Notes: generated from the letters alone by a model not told the origin. Numbered from the stretch's first letter, positions 15,173-24,608 are shown. The stretch: DNA of 60,916 nt from an uncultured Parabacteroides sp. (GCA_949289155.1 CASEMX010000012.1:1-60916), one strand, 5' to 3'. Numbers and translations: made by a program.

Positions 15173-15576
15173 AAACATACCTATTCCAGCATGAAGATAA
15201 GGTACGCGATTACGAATGCGACCTGCAGGGCGTCGTCAACAACGCCAATTACCAGCATTACATGGAACATACACGACACGAGTTCCTTGAATCGTTGGGA
15301 GAGAACTTCGGGGCAATGCACGAACGCGGTATGGATGCCTTCGTCTCTCGCGTGGAAATCCAATTCAAGCACCCGCTGCATAGTGGGGAGCGCTATCTCT
15401 CTTGCCTGAATGCCTTGCGCGATGGTGTCAAACTGGTATTTGAACAGGATATTTACCAACTTCCTAACCACACCTTGGCAGCAAGAGGCATCGTCGATAC
15501 GGTATTAGTCGAGAACGGCAGGCTGACACGGGGCGACTATTTCGACCAACTCCTCGAGAAAGCACAACAATCATAA
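15169..15576 (+). CDS. Acyl-CoA thioesterase, 4HBT hotdog fold
   Basis: A 135-residue single hotdog-fold protein. The motif RDYECDLQGVVNNANYQHYMEHTRHEF corresponds to the YbgC-type active site, in which the Asp of D-x-x-G-V-V-x-x-x-x-Y is catalytic. FVSRVEIQFKHPLHSGERY is the usual next strand. It would hydrolyse acyl-CoA esters in the cytoplasm; substrate length is not predictable. Its ATG overlaps the U32 stop by 4 bp, and dprA starts 20 bp later, suggesting one operon. Confidence 0.87.
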   Translation: MKTYLFQHEDKVRDYECDLQGVVNNANYQHYMEHTRHEFLESLGENFGAMHERGMDAFVSRVEIQFKHPLHSGERYLSCLNALRDGVKLVFEQDIYQLPNHTLAARGIVDTVLVENGRLTRGDYFDQLLEKAQQS

Positions 15577-15595
15577 CAATAAACAATAACATTCT

Positions 15596-16699
15596 ATGAC
15601 AGACAAGTTATTCTACCAAATCGGCTTAACTATGATTAACGGCATTGGCGGGATTCATGCCCGCCAACTGTTAGCCGCGTTCGGGGATGCCGAATGTATC
15701 TTCAAAGAGAAACGGCAGGCATTGGAACGTGTATCCGGCATCGGAACTTTGTTAGCCTCTGAAGTCAAACGCCCCGAAGTATTGCAACGGGCAGAAAAGG
15801 AAATCGCATTCATCGAAAAGGCACATATCCAACCTTTATTTATAGACGACGAGAACTATCCGGCGCGATTGAGGGAATGCCCGGATGCCCCGCTCTTGCT
15901 CTATTACAAAGGAGCAGCAGACCTGAACGCCCGACACACGCTCAGTATTGTCGGGACCAGACATGCGACGCATTATGGGCTGGAAGCCGTAGAACGTCTT
16001 GTGGAAGGCATCGCACAGCAATATCCGGATACGCTTATCATCAGCGGACTGGCTTACGGCATTGACGTAAAAGCGCATCGCAGTGCGTTGCAGCAACATC
16101 TCCCGACGGTCGGCATATTGGCACACGGATTGGACAGGATTTATCCGGCAGCGCATCGGCAAACTGCCATCAGTATGTTGGAGAATGGAGGACTATTGAC
16201 CGACTTCCCCAGCGGGACAGAGCCGGACCGGCCGAACTTCCTCAAGCGCAACCGCATCATCGCCGGACTGTCAGAGGCTACCATCGTAGTCGAATCGGCA
16301 AAGAAGGGCGGCTCGCTGGTTACTGCAGAGATAGCCGCTTCTTATAACCGAGAAGTGTACTCTTTCCCGGGAAGATATAACGATATCTATTCAGCTGGAT
16401 GCAACGAATTGATACGGAATCACAAAGCCGATCTGATTACCTCTGCGGAAGACTTGATAGAAGCGTTGCAGTGGCAATCGGATGCTGTACCAGCCCCAAA
16501 GCAGGCTGAACTGCACTTCGACGACTCTCCGGAAATACAGCATGTCATGACTCTCCTACAAGAGAATGGGAAGCTGCATATTAACCAACTGAGCAAGGCG
16601 ACGGAAATGCCGGTACAACAACTATCCATGCTCCTGTTCGACTTGGAGATGAACGGCCGCATCACCGCATTCCCGGGCAACATGTATGGCATCAGCTGA
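15596..16699 (+). CDS. dprA: DNA-processing protein DprA
   Basis: Binds incoming single-stranded DNA and loads RecA during transformation. The 367-residue protein has an N-terminal SAM/HhH-like region (INGIGGIHARQLLAAFG), the Rossmann-like DprA core with SIVGTRHATHYG and IISGLAYGIDVKAHR, GGLLTDFPSGTEPDRPNFLKRNRIIAGLS, and KGGSLVTAEIAASYNREVYSFPG. A C-terminal winged-helix segment (about 300-367) is typical of longer DprA forms. Third gene of the U32-thioesterase-dprA run. DprA is widespread in Bacteroidetes even where competence is not shown. Confidence 0.95.
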   Translation: MTDKLFYQIGLTMINGIGGIHARQLLAAFGDAECIFKEKRQALERVSGIGTLLASEVKRPEVLQRAEKEIAFIEKAHIQPLFIDDENYPARLRECPDAPLLLYYKGAADLNARHTLSIVGTRHATHYGLEAVERLVEGIAQQYPDTLIISGLAYGIDVKAHRSALQQHLPTVGILAHGLDRIYPAAHRQTAISMLENGGLLTDFPSGTEPDRPNFLKRNRIIAGLSEATIVVESAKKGGSLVTAEIAASYNREVYSFPGRYNDIYSAGCNELIRNHKADLITSAEDLIEALQWQSDAVPAPKQAELHFDDSPEIQHVMTLLQENGKLHINQLSKATEMPVQQLSMLLFDLEMNGRITAFPGNMYGIS

Positions 16700-16864
16700 G
16701 AAAGAGGTCCGATTTGACGCATCCCCTGTTAGTCGCCTGCGACACACACTCTACGTCTGGGAAGACACACCTTTTTCAACCTTTAGTGCGGAGTTCTCAC
16801 GTTTTGCCGACAAGGGAGACAAAGAAAAGTTCGGCAATTTGTGTTTCTTTGTCAAAAGTTTTCC

Positions 16865-16872
16865 TACATTTG
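16865..16872 (+). promoter_or_regulatory. TACATTTG promoter element of the collagen-like lipoprotein
   Basis: TAnnTTTG match 33 bp before ATG 16905; it excludes the in-frame ATG at 16686, which lies in the end of dprA. Confidence 0.6.
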
Positions 16873-16904
16873 CAGAACTATCAATCATTTATACTGAACA
16901 TACG

Positions 16905-17381
16905 ATGAAAAAGATTATCGGATTACTCCTCTTGCTGGTTGCCTTTGCTTCATGCGAAGGTCCGATGGGCCCGGAAGGTCCAATGGGTCCGCAGGGACCT
17001 GCGGGAGAAAACGGGACAGGCGGAGTAGTAGAAGGCTGGAGAAACATCACCTTTGAAGTACAAAGCCAGCATTGGCAATTAATCTATGACGCCGACGGCA
17101 ACCCTTACTATTTCTATGAATTCGAATGGGACGAACTGACCCAAAACGTGTATGAAAACGGGGTAGTCATCGGTAGCGTATATACTCAAGTCGGAGAGAC
17201 CGAGACATTGACCCCGCTCCCGTACGTGAACCATCGCCAAAACGAGCAAGGGCAACAATGGACAGAGACCTATACCTTCGATTATAATCCGGGTTGGGTA
17301 GCGCTCTATGCCAAATACAGCGACTTTGCCGTAGAGGAACTGCCTGCTACGATGACATTCCGTATCTCTATCCTCTGGTAA
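16905..17381 (+). CDS. Small lipoprotein with collagen-like Gly-X-Y segment
   Basis: A 158-residue lipoprotein: MKKIIGLLLLLVAFAS then Cys17. Directly after it comes a run of about seven Gly-X-Y triplets (GPMGPEGPMGPQGPAGENG), then a compact C-terminal domain of about 115 residues rich in aromatic strands. The Gly-X-Y run is long enough to hint at a trimeric collagen-like stalk holding the C-terminal domain off the membrane. I do not recognise the C-terminal domain. The gene has its own promoter and lies 22 bp before cysE; cotranscription is possible but functional linkage is not evident. Confidence 0.8.
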   Translation: MKKIIGLLLLLVAFASCEGPMGPEGPMGPQGPAGENGTGGVVEGWRNITFEVQSQHWQLIYDADGNPYYFYEFEWDELTQNVYENGVVIGSVYTQVGETETLTPLPYVNHRQNEQGQQWTETYTFDYNPGWVALYAKYSDFAVEELPATMTFRISILW

Positions 17382-17402
17382 TTTCTTAGCTGAAAGCAAC
17401 CG

Positions 17403-18320
17403 ATGGAAGTTGACAAACAGAATCATACACTAAACCGTACCATAGAGGAGCTCTCGAACGAAGCCTCCTACGGGCGTCTATTCCATAACAGTCGCTACGA
17501 AGAGGCATTGCCTTCGGGCGAGAACCTGAAACGTATCGTGGACCTGTGCCGTGCCATCCTCTTTCCAGGGTATTATGGTCCGGCACGCATTAACAAGCAG
17601 ACTATCCGGTTCCACACGGGCGTATTGGTCGAAACTCTCCATTCGCTTCTTACGAAAGAGATTCATGCCGGAATATGCTTTGCCGATAACGGCCGCCTCT
17701 CTTGCTCGGAAGAGGAACGGGATGAACAGGCAGCACAACTCTCGGAGGAGTTCATCGCCTCGCTCCCTCAGCTCCGTCACCTGTTGGCGACAGATGCGGA
17801 AGCAACTTTCAATGGAGACCCAGCCGCACGCGACTTGGGCGAGGTCATCTTCTGTTATCCGGGCTTCCGGGCCATCTGCAATTATCGGATTGCCCATCAG
17901 TTGTTCCGGCAAGGCGTACCCTATATCCCGCGCATCATTACCGAATTGGCACACTCCGAGACAGGTATCGACATCCATCCCGGAGCACGCATCGGGCATC
18001 ACTTCTCGATAGACCACGGAACAGGAACTGTCATCGGCGAGACCAGCCGGTTAGGGAATCACGTCCGTATCTTTCAAGGCGTGAGCTTGGCTGGCGAGAA
18101 GTTTCCTCCCGACGAGAACGGGAATGCCATACGGGGCGTAGAACGACATCCGATCGTAGGCAACCACGTGACCGTCTATTCGAACGCAACGTTGCTGGGA
18201 CATATCCGCATCGGAGACGGAGCGACCATTTATGGGAACGTGTGGCTGACGCACGATGTCCCGGCTGGCGACTCCGTCGGTCAACCACAAAACATGAAAC
18301 AACATAACATCACTCAATAA
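17403..18320 (+). CDS. cysE: Serine O-acetyltransferase
   Basis: Acetylates serine with acetyl-CoA, the first step of cysteine synthesis. The 305-residue protein has an N-terminal helical domain and a C-terminal left-handed beta-helix with hexapeptide repeats: IDIHPGARIGHHFSIDHGTG (about 180-200), TVIGETSRLGNHVRIFQGVSLG-type coils, and HPIVGNHVTVYSNATLLGHIRIGDGATIYGNVW. The catalytic His of SIDHGTG and the conserved Asp in the FHTG/ETGIDIHP region are visible. The N-terminal extension is longer than in E. coli CysE, as in EpsC-like Bacteroidetes enzymes. It ends 24 bp before the methyltransferase gene. No cysK is in the window. Confidence 0.92.
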   Translation: MEVDKQNHTLNRTIEELSNEASYGRLFHNSRYEEALPSGENLKRIVDLCRAILFPGYYGPARINKQTIRFHTGVLVETLHSLLTKEIHAGICFADNGRLSCSEEERDEQAAQLSEEFIASLPQLRHLLATDAEATFNGDPAARDLGEVIFCYPGFRAICNYRIAHQLFRQGVPYIPRIITELAHSETGIDIHPGARIGHHFSIDHGTGTVIGETSRLGNHVRIFQGVSLAGEKFPPDENGNAIRGVERHPIVGNHVTVYSNATLLGHIRIGDGATIYGNVWLTHDVPAGDSVGQPQNMKQHNITQ

Positions 18321-18344
18321 TCATCAAATTGCACTATCACTACA

Positions 18345-19775
18345 ATGGGAGAAACATTTGAAATGGTAGCCAAAACCCTGTATGGGTTGGAAGAGGTCTT
18401 GGCAAGCGAACTGACTGCTTTAGGAGCCGAGAACTTAGAGATAGGCCGCCGCATGGTTTCCTTTACAGGCGACAAGGAACTATTATACAAAGCCAACTTC
18501 TGTTGCCGCACAGCGTTGCGCATTCTAAAGCCTATCTATCACTTCAAGGCGAAAGATGCTGATGCCGTCTATAAAGAAGCAAAGAAGGTCGAATGGGAGA
18601 AGTACTTGACTCTTGACAAGACATTCGCCATCGACTCAGTAGTCTATTCCGAAGATTTCAATCATTCGAAGTTCGTTGCTTACCGGACGAAGGATGCCAT
18701 CGCAGATTACTTCTTCGAGAAGTATCAGAAGCGTCCCTCCGTACGGGTAAACAATCCAGACTTATACATTAATATACATATATCGCATAACGACTGCACG
18801 CTTTCGATAGATAGCTCAGGAGAAAGCCTGCATAAACGCGGATACCGCGTAGGGCAAACGGAGGCTCCGCTCAACGAGGTGCTAGCCGCCGGCATGATTC
18901 TGATGACAGGCTGGAAAGGAGAATCCAACTTTGTCGATCCGATGTGCGGCTCCGGTACGTTATTGATTGAGGCTGCGATGATTGCCCTGAATATCGCTCC
19001 GGGAATCCACCGTAAGGAGTTTGCTTTCCAGAAATGGATAGATTATGACGAGGAGCTGTTCGACTGCATCTACAACGACGATAGCCAAGAGCGGGAGTTC
19101 GCCTTCAAGTGTTACGGCTCGGACATCTCACAACAGGCCATCGATATCGCGACCGAGAACGTACGCAGTGCTGGTCTCCGGAAGTACATCGAACTGGAGA
19201 CAAAACCCTTCCAGCAATACACCGAAGCCCCGCAACCGGGTATCCTCGTCACCAACCCGCCCTACGGGGAACGCATCTCCAGTCGGGACCTGCTGGGATT
19301 GTACAGCATGATAGGCGAACGGTTGAAGCATGTGTTTATGGGATATAATGCATGGATTCTCAGTCATAAGGAGGAGTGCTTCGATAAGATTGGCCTGCAC
19401 CCTTCGGAACGTGTCAAGCTGATGAATGGCTCCCTCGAATGCGAGTATCGCCATTATGAGATGTTTGAAGGGACGAAGAAGGAGTTCAAGAGTAACGAGG
19501 CATTTAGAAAGAAGAGGGAAGAATCCCGCCTGGTTTCGAGAGACAGGGAGCGGAGAAGCGGGACGCCCCACATCAAGAAGGTGGACCGACCGGAACGCCG
19601 ATTTGCTGCCGCCCGTCGCGAAGAGGAGGAAGCAAACAAGCGCCGAAGCAAAGGACGGTTCGAAGAGAAGGGACCGGCCAAGATGCGCTATCGTGACAAT
19701 AATGACCGCAAGCGGTTCGACAAGAAATCATCGTTTGACAAGAACAAGAAGAAAGGACGTTTCTATGAAGATTAA
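18345..19775 (+). CDS. THUMP-domain class I SAM RNA methyltransferase (RlmL-like)
   Basis: A 476-residue protein: a THUMP region (about 1-160), then a Rossmann methyltransferase with DPMCGSGTLLIEAAM (SAM binding), YGSDISQQAIDIATENV and the catalytic NPPYGER, which targets an exocyclic amino group of guanine. E. coli RlmL makes m2G2445 in 23S rRNA; this shorter protein lacks the second (RlmK) domain. Residues beyond about 385 form a long Arg/Lys-rich disordered tail ending KKSSFDKNKKKGRFYED, probably for RNA contact. Its last 11 bp overlap the start of the downstream S9 peptidase, so translation is likely coupled. The exact target base is not predictable. Confidence 0.88.
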   Translation: MGETFEMVAKTLYGLEEVLASELTALGAENLEIGRRMVSFTGDKELLYKANFCCRTALRILKPIYHFKAKDADAVYKEAKKVEWEKYLTLDKTFAIDSVVYSEDFNHSKFVAYRTKDAIADYFFEKYQKRPSVRVNNPDLYINIHISHNDCTLSIDSSGESLHKRGYRVGQTEAPLNEVLAAGMILMTGWKGESNFVDPMCGSGTLLIEAAMIALNIAPGIHRKEFAFQKWIDYDEELFDCIYNDDSQEREFAFKCYGSDISQQAIDIATENVRSAGLRKYIELETKPFQQYTEAPQPGILVTNPPYGERISSRDLLGLYSMIGERLKHVFMGYNAWILSHKEECFDKIGLHPSERVKLMNGSLECEYRHYEMFEGTKKEFKSNEAFRKKREESRLVSRDRERRSGTPHIKKVDRPERRFAAARREEEEANKRRSKGRFEEKGPAKMRYRDNNDRKRFDKKSSFDKNKKKGRFYED

Positions 19776-21978
19776 GCATTGGATTGTCGGATTAATCCTA
19801 TTGTTTCCGTTATCTATAATGGCACAAGAGAAAGAACTCACGCTGCAGGACCTGATTCCGGGCGGCAAGAATTATGCAAAGTTCCAACCCGAGAACCTGT
19901 CGGTTACGTGGGTGGGTGACGATATGTACCTCATCCAAGAGGGAAAAGACTCCTACCGGGGCGCCAAGCCGGGACACTATCCGGAGATACGCGTCAGCCG
20001 CACCGCACTGAACAAGGCCCTGCAAGCAGCCGGGTTGGACACGGTTTCCCGCCTTCCCCGTTTCACCGTACCGTTCCGGGGCGAGCCGGTCGTGGCCTTT
20101 ACCAGCCGGAACCACCGTATACATTATAATATAGAGACACACGAGGTGACGGGCAATTATGCCTTGCCCAAGAAAGGGGCGAACCAGGATTTCTGCACGA
20201 AGAACGGCTACACCGCCTTTACCGAAGGGCAGAACCTGAAGGTCATCTCGTCAGAAGGAAAGACAATTGACGTCACCCACGAGACCGCCCCCGGCATCGT
20301 TTGCGGCACGTCGGTCCATCAGAATGAGTTCGGCATCACCAAGGGGACATTCTGGTCACCTGAAGGGAATGCCCTCGCCTTCTACCGGATGGACGAGAGC
20401 ATGGTTACGGATTATCCGTTTGTCAACATCGACAAGCGCGTTGCAACGGCCGAGCCGCATAAGTACCCGATGGCGGGTATGAAGAGCCACCATGTAACGG
20501 TTGGTGTGTATCAGCTCTCTACGGGTAAGACCATCTGGTTGAAGACCGGCACACCCAAGGAGAAGTTCCTCACGAACATCGCATGGTCACCCGACGAACA
20601 GCATATCTATATCGCCGAAGTCAACCGGGAGCAGAATGAGATGAACCTTATTTCCTACTCCGCTTCTACGGGGAACAGGGAGAAGGTCCTCTTTACGGAG
20701 AAGGATGATAAGTACGTGGAGCCACAGCACCCGGCGCTCTTCGTCCCAGGGCATCCCGACCAGTTCATCTGGCAAAGTGAACGGGATGGCTTCAATCATC
20801 TCTACTTATACAATACGGAAGGTAAGCTCCTGAAGCAACTGACTGCCGGCGAATGGGTGGTGACTTCCGTAGAGGGTTTCGACGAGAAGGGCGAGCACCT
20901 CTTCTTTACCGGCACGAAGCCGCATCCGCTCAGTTCCTTCAGCTATGGCACGCCGCTCTGCATGACCAACTGGAAACTGAACCTCAAGAAGGGCGTGGCG
21001 ACCTGTCTGAATCATGAAGCGCTGCTGGGCAGTGGCGTACACCGGGCATCGGTATCTCCCTCCGGAAAGTATATCATCGATAACTATTCCTCTTGGGATA
21101 TTCCCCGCAAGATAGTGCTTACGGATACGAAGAAGAACCAGGTGGTAGAGACGCTCCTCACGGCCGAGAATCCCTACAAGGATTACGACATGCCGGAGGT
21201 GGAACGCGGACATATCACGGCGGCAGACGGTAAGACAATGCTGAACTATTTCCTTGTCAAGCCGTTGAATATGGATAGTACCCGGAAGTACCCTACCATC
21301 GTGTACGTCTATGGCGGGCCTCATGCGCAGCTGGTGACCGGCTCATGGATGGGCGGAGTCAGCGGGTGGGATATCTACATGGCGCGACGTGGCTATGTGG
21401 TGTTCACCGTAGATGGGCGCGGGTCTGCCAATCGGGGGCATGCCTTTGAGTCGGTCATCCATCGGCAGTTAGGGGTGAATGAGATGGCGGACCAAGTGAA
21501 GGGCGTCGAATTCCTCAAGACGAAACCCTACGTGGACCCCGACCGCATCGGCGTGCATGGCTGGAGTTTCGGAGGTTTCATGACCACGAACCTGATGTGT
21601 TCCTACCCGGATATCTTCAAGGTGGGAGTTGCCGGAGGACCGGTCATCGACTGGAGCAACTACGAGATTATGTATGGCGAGCGGTATATGGACCGTCCGC
21701 AGGATAATCCCGAAGGGTATAAGAACTCCAACCTCAAGCTCAAGGCGAAGAACCTGAAGGGGCATCTGCTCCTGATTCACGGGGATATCGACCCTGTCGT
21801 GGTATGGCAGCATAGCTTGGGATTCCTCAAAGCCTGCGTGGATGCGAATACCTACCCGGATTATTTCGTCTATCCGCGCCATGAGCATAATGTGATTGGC
21901 AAAGACCGTCCGCACCTGCACGAGAAGATTACGCGCTACTTTGACGACTATCTGAAAAACAGCCGCGGGAGCTATTAA
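19765..21978 (+). CDS. S9B dipeptidyl-peptidase IV-like serine peptidase
   Basis: A 737-residue exported prolyl peptidase: signal peptide MKIKHWIVGLILLFPLSIMA, an N-terminal DPP IV beta-propeller (about 40-480) and a C-terminal alpha/beta-hydrolase domain. The triad appears as Ser601 in GWSFGG, Asp676 in HGDIDPVV and His708 in PRHEHNV. Such enzymes remove X-Pro dipeptides in the periplasm and fit a peptide-feeding lifestyle. The start is at ATG 19765, overlapping the methyltransferase stop by 11 bp; a longer frame back to 19426 only covers that gene in another frame. A 22-bp hairpin array begins 3 bp after the stop. No promoter is visible, so expression probably depends on the upstream gene. 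Confidence 0.92.
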   Translation: MKIKHWIVGLILLFPLSIMAQEKELTLQDLIPGGKNYAKFQPENLSVTWVGDDMYLIQEGKDSYRGAKPGHYPEIRVSRTALNKALQAAGLDTVSRLPRFTVPFRGEPVVAFTSRNHRIHYNIETHEVTGNYALPKKGANQDFCTKNGYTAFTEGQNLKVISSEGKTIDVTHETAPGIVCGTSVHQNEFGITKGTFWSPEGNALAFYRMDESMVTDYPFVNIDKRVATAEPHKYPMAGMKSHHVTVGVYQLSTGKTIWLKTGTPKEKFLTNIAWSPDEQHIYIAEVNREQNEMNLISYSASTGNREKVLFTEKDDKYVEPQHPALFVPGHPDQFIWQSERDGFNHLYLYNTEGKLLKQLTAGEWVVTSVEGFDEKGEHLFFTGTKPHPLSSFSYGTPLCMTNWKLNLKKGVATCLNHEALLGSGVHRASVSPSGKYIIDNYSSWDIPRKIVLTDTKKNQVVETLLTAENPYKDYDMPEVERGHITAADGKTMLNYFLVKPLNMDSTRKYPTIVYVYGGPHAQLVTGSWMGGVSGWDIYMARRGYVVFTVDGRGSANRGHAFESVIHRQLGVNEMADQVKGVEFLKTKPYVDPDRIGVHGWSFGGFMTTNLMCSYPDIFKVGVAGGPVIDWSNYEIMYGERYMDRPQDNPEGYKNSNLKLKAKNLKGHLLLIHGDIDPVVVWQHSLGFLKACVDANTYPDYFVYPRHEHNVIGKDRPHLHEKITRYFDDYLKNSRGSY

Positions 21979-21981
21979 AAT

Positions 21982-22084
21982 TACACGCAGGTATAGCCGG
22001 AATTACACGCAGGTGTAGTCAGAGCTACACGCAGGTGTAGCACAGAGCGCACGCAGGTGTAATCGCAGCCGCACGCAGGTGTAG
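21982..22084. repeat. 22-bp tandem array, 5 units
   Basis: ACACGCAGGT-centred units begin at 21982, 22004, 22026, 22048 and 22070, an exact 22-bp period. TACAC-GCAG-GTGTA forms a 5-bp hairpin in most units. The array starts 3 bp after the stop of the S9 peptidase and ends about 55 bp before purD, so it would lie in the 3' UTR of the former. Confidence 0.93.
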
Positions 22085-22141
22085 CGCGAAGGGGACGCGG
22101 AGGCATTTGAAATTTGAAGTTTTACATTTAAAATGAGAGAT

Positions 22142-23413
22142 ATGAACATATTATTATTAGGTTCGGGCGGTCGCGAACATGCGATTGCTTGGAAGATAGC
22201 CCAAAGCCCGAAGGTGGATAACCTCTATATCGCTCCCGGTAATGCGGGAACGGCAAACGTGGGCGCGAACGTGAACATCAAAGCCGACGACTTCGAGGCT
22301 ATCAAGGCGTTTGTACTGGAAAATAACGTGAATATGGTGGTCGTAGGACCCGAAGACCCGCTTGTGAAGGGCGTATATGATTTCTTCAAGAACGATAGTG
22401 CATTGGCGGGAATCCCCGTCATCGGTCCCTCGAAAGCGGGAGCGCAGTTGGAGGGAAGCAAAGACTTTGCCAAAGGTTTCATGCAGCGCCACTACATCCC
22501 GACAGCACGCTATAAGAGCATCACTGCCGAGAATCTGGAGGAGGGATATGCCTTCTTGGAATCGCTCTCTGCTCCATACGTGTTGAAGGCAGACGGATTG
22601 GCTGCAGGCAAAGGTGTGCTCATCATTGACGACCTCTCGGAGGCAAAGAAGGAATTGGCGGACATGTTGCAAGGGATGTTCGGGGATGCGAGCCGGACGG
22701 TGGTCATCGAGGAGTTCCTCGACGGCATCGAATGCTCGGTATTCGTAGTAACCGACGGCAACGACTACAAGATACTGCCTGTGGCGAAGGATTATAAGCG
22801 CATCGGCGAAGGCAATACGGGACTGAACACCGGAGGAATGGGGGCCGTATCGCCGGTATCTTTCGCTGGCCATGAGTTTATGCAGAAGGTGGAAGAACGC
22901 ATCATCCGCCCGACAGTGGAAGGGCTGCGTGCCGAGGGGCTGGACTACAAAGGCTTTATCTTCTTCGGACTTATTAACGTAAAGGGCGAGCCGCTCGTAA
23001 TAGAGTACAACTGCCGTATGGGCGACCCGGAGACGGAGGTCGTGATGCTTCGTATCCAAAGCGATCTCGTGGAGTTGCTCGAAGGCATTGTCGAAGGGAA
23101 TCTGAAGGAGCGTACCCTTATCCAAGACCCACGTTATGCCGTGACGGTCATGCTCGTGAGCGGAGGTTACCCCGAAGCCTACGAAAAGGGCAAAGTCATC
23201 ACAGGCTTGGACAACGTATCGCCTGAGAATATCCTCTTCCATGCCGGAACGAAGGCAGCCGATGGACATATCCTCACCAGCGGAGGGCGCGTGATTGCCA
23301 TCAGTTCCTACGGAGCTACGCAAGACGAGGCATTGGCGAAGTCATACGCCGGAGCACGGACCATCGACTTTGATAAGAAGTACTTCCGGACAGACATCGG
23401 CTTTGACCTGTAA
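22142..23413 (+). CDS. purD: Phosphoribosylamine-glycine ligase (GARS)
   Basis: ATP-dependent joining of glycine to phosphoribosylamine, step two of purine synthesis. The 423-residue ATP-grasp enzyme has [68 protein letters not shown], and [10 protein letters not shown] with the metal-binding [15 protein letters not shown] 22142 gives the standard N-terminus; ATG 22133, three codons upstream, is possible. It stands alone on the plus strand, convergent with purN, the next enzyme of the pathway. Confidence 0.95.
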   Translation: MNILLLGSGGREHAIAWKIAQSPKVDNLYIAPGNAGTANVGANVNIKADDFEAIKAFVLENNVNMVVVGPEDPLVKGVYDFFKNDSALAGIPVIGPSKAGAQLEGSKDFAKGFMQRHYIPTARYKSITAENLEEGYAFLESLSAPYVLKADGLAAGKGVLIIDDLSEAKKELADMLQGMFGDASRTVVIEEFLDGIECSVFVVTDGNDYKILPVAKDYKRIGEGNTGLNTGGMGAVSPVSFAGHEFMQKVEERIIRPTVEGLRAEGLDYKGFIFFGLINVKGEPLVIEYNCRMGDPETEVVMLRIQSDLVELLEGIVEGNLKERTLIQDPRYAVTVMLVSGGYPEAYEKGKVITGLDNVSPENILFHAGTKAADGHILTSGGRVIAISSYGATQDEALAKSYAGARTIDFDKKYFRTDIGFDL

Positions 23414-23426
23414 ATACAACATCATA

Positions 23427-23476
23427 CAAGCGCGGAGGAACAGAGAAAGCGACAGCCGCTCTGACCTCCGCGCTTG
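23427..23476. terminator. Long-loop inverted repeat after purD
   Basis: CAAGCGCGGAGG (23427-23438) and CCTCCGCGCTTG (23465-23476) are exact 12-bp inverted copies around a 26-base loop, 14 bp after the purD stop. There is no T-run, so it may act as a 3'-end barrier rather than a classic terminator. Confidence 0.5.
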
Positions 23477-23488
23477 GCTATCATTCCC

Positions 23489-23554
23489 TTAGTGCCACTT
23501 CGGGATGCTCTTAGTCCCACTTTGAGGCGGTCTTAGTGCCACTTTGAGGTCGCA
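23489..23554. repeat. 22-bp tandem array, 3 units
   Basis: TTAGTGCCACTT-like units start at 23489, 23511 and 23533. The core AGTGCCACT is a short palindrome around one base. It lies between the convergent ends of purD and purN. Confidence 0.85.
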
Positions 23555-23608
23555 TAGGTAGAAATAAAGCATCCTCCCCCCTGCTCCCTCACCGCATCTC
23601 TGGCAGAC

Positions 23609-24193
23609 TTATCCGATACTCGAAAACGCATCCTCGACCACCTGTTCAATAACTTTCGGATAATACGCATACTCTAAGGCATGCACTTTGGCTGCGACCG
23701 TATCGGGAGTATCCTCCTCCGTCAACGGACAAGTCGCTTGGAATAAAATCTGCCCCTCGTCATAGTGCTCATTAATATAATGGATAGTAATCCCCGATTC
23801 CTTTTCTCCGGCAGCCACTACCGCCTCATGTACATGATGGCCATACATCCCCTTCCCCCCGAACTTCGGCAAAAGAGCAGGATGAATATTCAAGATACGC
23901 TGCGGATATGCCCGCAGAATCGGCTCCGATATCAAGCACATGAACCCCGCCAAGACGATAAAGTCCACCTGATACCTCCGCAGGACCTCCAATACCGGCT
24001 CGCCTATAATGAACTCCTCTCTCGGCAAAGCCACCGAAGGAACTCCCAAACGACGAACCCGCTCATGCACACCGGCATTCACCCGATTCGACAACACAAC
24101 CGCAACATGAATCTTCTCATTCTTAGAAAAGTACTTGACTATATTCTCGGCATTCGTGCCGGTTCCTGACGCAAAAATGGCAATATTCTTCAT
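23609..24193 (-). CDS. purN: Phosphoribosylglycinamide formyltransferase (GART)
   Basis: Transfers a formyl group from 10-formyl-THF to GAR, step three of purine synthesis. The 194-residue protein has MKNIAIFASGTGTNAENIV, the strand VVLSNRVNAGVHERV, VLAGFMCLISEPIL, NIHPALLPKFGGKGMYGHHVHEAV with catalytic Asn-His, and SGITIHYINEHYDEG with the catalytic Asp. ATG 24193 gives the canonical N-terminus; the frame upstream to 24217 (MHQKQEKY) is not expected. A near-consensus TACTTGTG element lies shortly upstream on the minus strand. Confidence 0.94.
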   Translation of the reverse strand: MKNIAIFASGTGTNAENIVKYFSKNEKIHVAVVLSNRVNAGVHERVRRLGVPSVALPREEFIIGEPVLEVLRRYQVDFIVLAGFMCLISEPILRAYPQRILNIHPALLPKFGGKGMYGHHVHEAVVAAGEKESGITIHYINEHYDEGQILFQATCPLTEEDTPDTVAAKVHALEYAYYPKVIEQVVEDAFSSIG

Positions 24194-24287
24194 ATATTTC
24201 TCTTGTTTTTGGTGCACAAGTAAATAAAAAATGTGCAGCTATCCATATTTTTTACCAATGAAATTTGCATAGTTACGCAAAAAATTC

Positions 24288-24295
24288 GTTTCTTT
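24288..24295 (+). promoter_or_regulatory. Probable acpP operon promoter (TTTCTTTG variant)
   Basis: TTTCTTTG differs from TAnnTTTG at one fixed position and has a TTTG about 20 bp further upstream. It lies about 55 bp before acpP and is the best candidate in this gap. Confidence 0.4.
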
Positions 24296-24349
24296 GCACC
24301 AAAATTAAAACTATAAGTGTAATTATTACTAATCTAAAATCAAAAAGTT

Positions 24350-24586
24350 ATGTCAGAAGTTGCTGAAAAGGTAAAGAATATCATCGTTGATAAACTGAGT
24401 GTAGAAGAATCAGAAGTGACAAACGAAGCAAGCTTTACTAATGATTTAGGAGCAGACTCTCTTGACACAGTTGAATTGATTATGGAATTCGAAAAGGAAT
24501 TCGGCATTTCAATTCCTGATGATCAAGCAGAAAAGATTACAACAGTTGGTGATGCTATCGCTTACATCGAAGCTAACGCGAAGTAA
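24350..24586 (+). CDS. acpP: Acyl carrier protein
   Basis: Carries fatty-acyl chains on a 4'-phosphopantetheine arm attached to Ser37 in [10 protein letters not shown]. The 78-residue acidic four-helix protein matches the family end to end ([27 protein letters not shown]). It is the first gene of the classic acpP-fabF-rnc cluster, 22 bp before fabF. AT-richer and more codon-biased than its neighbours, as expected for a highly expressed gene. Confidence 0.98.
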   Translation: MSEVAEKVKNIIVDKLSVEESEVTNEASFTNDLGADSLDTVELIMEFEKEFGISIPDDQAEKITTVGDAIAYIEANAK

Positions 24587-24608
24587 TCAAATCTTTTATT
24601 CTTAAATT

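Noticed and set aside
19426-19765. N-terminal extension of the S9 peptidase
   Set aside because: It lies wholly inside the methyltransferase gene in another frame, and a proper signal peptide starts at 19765.
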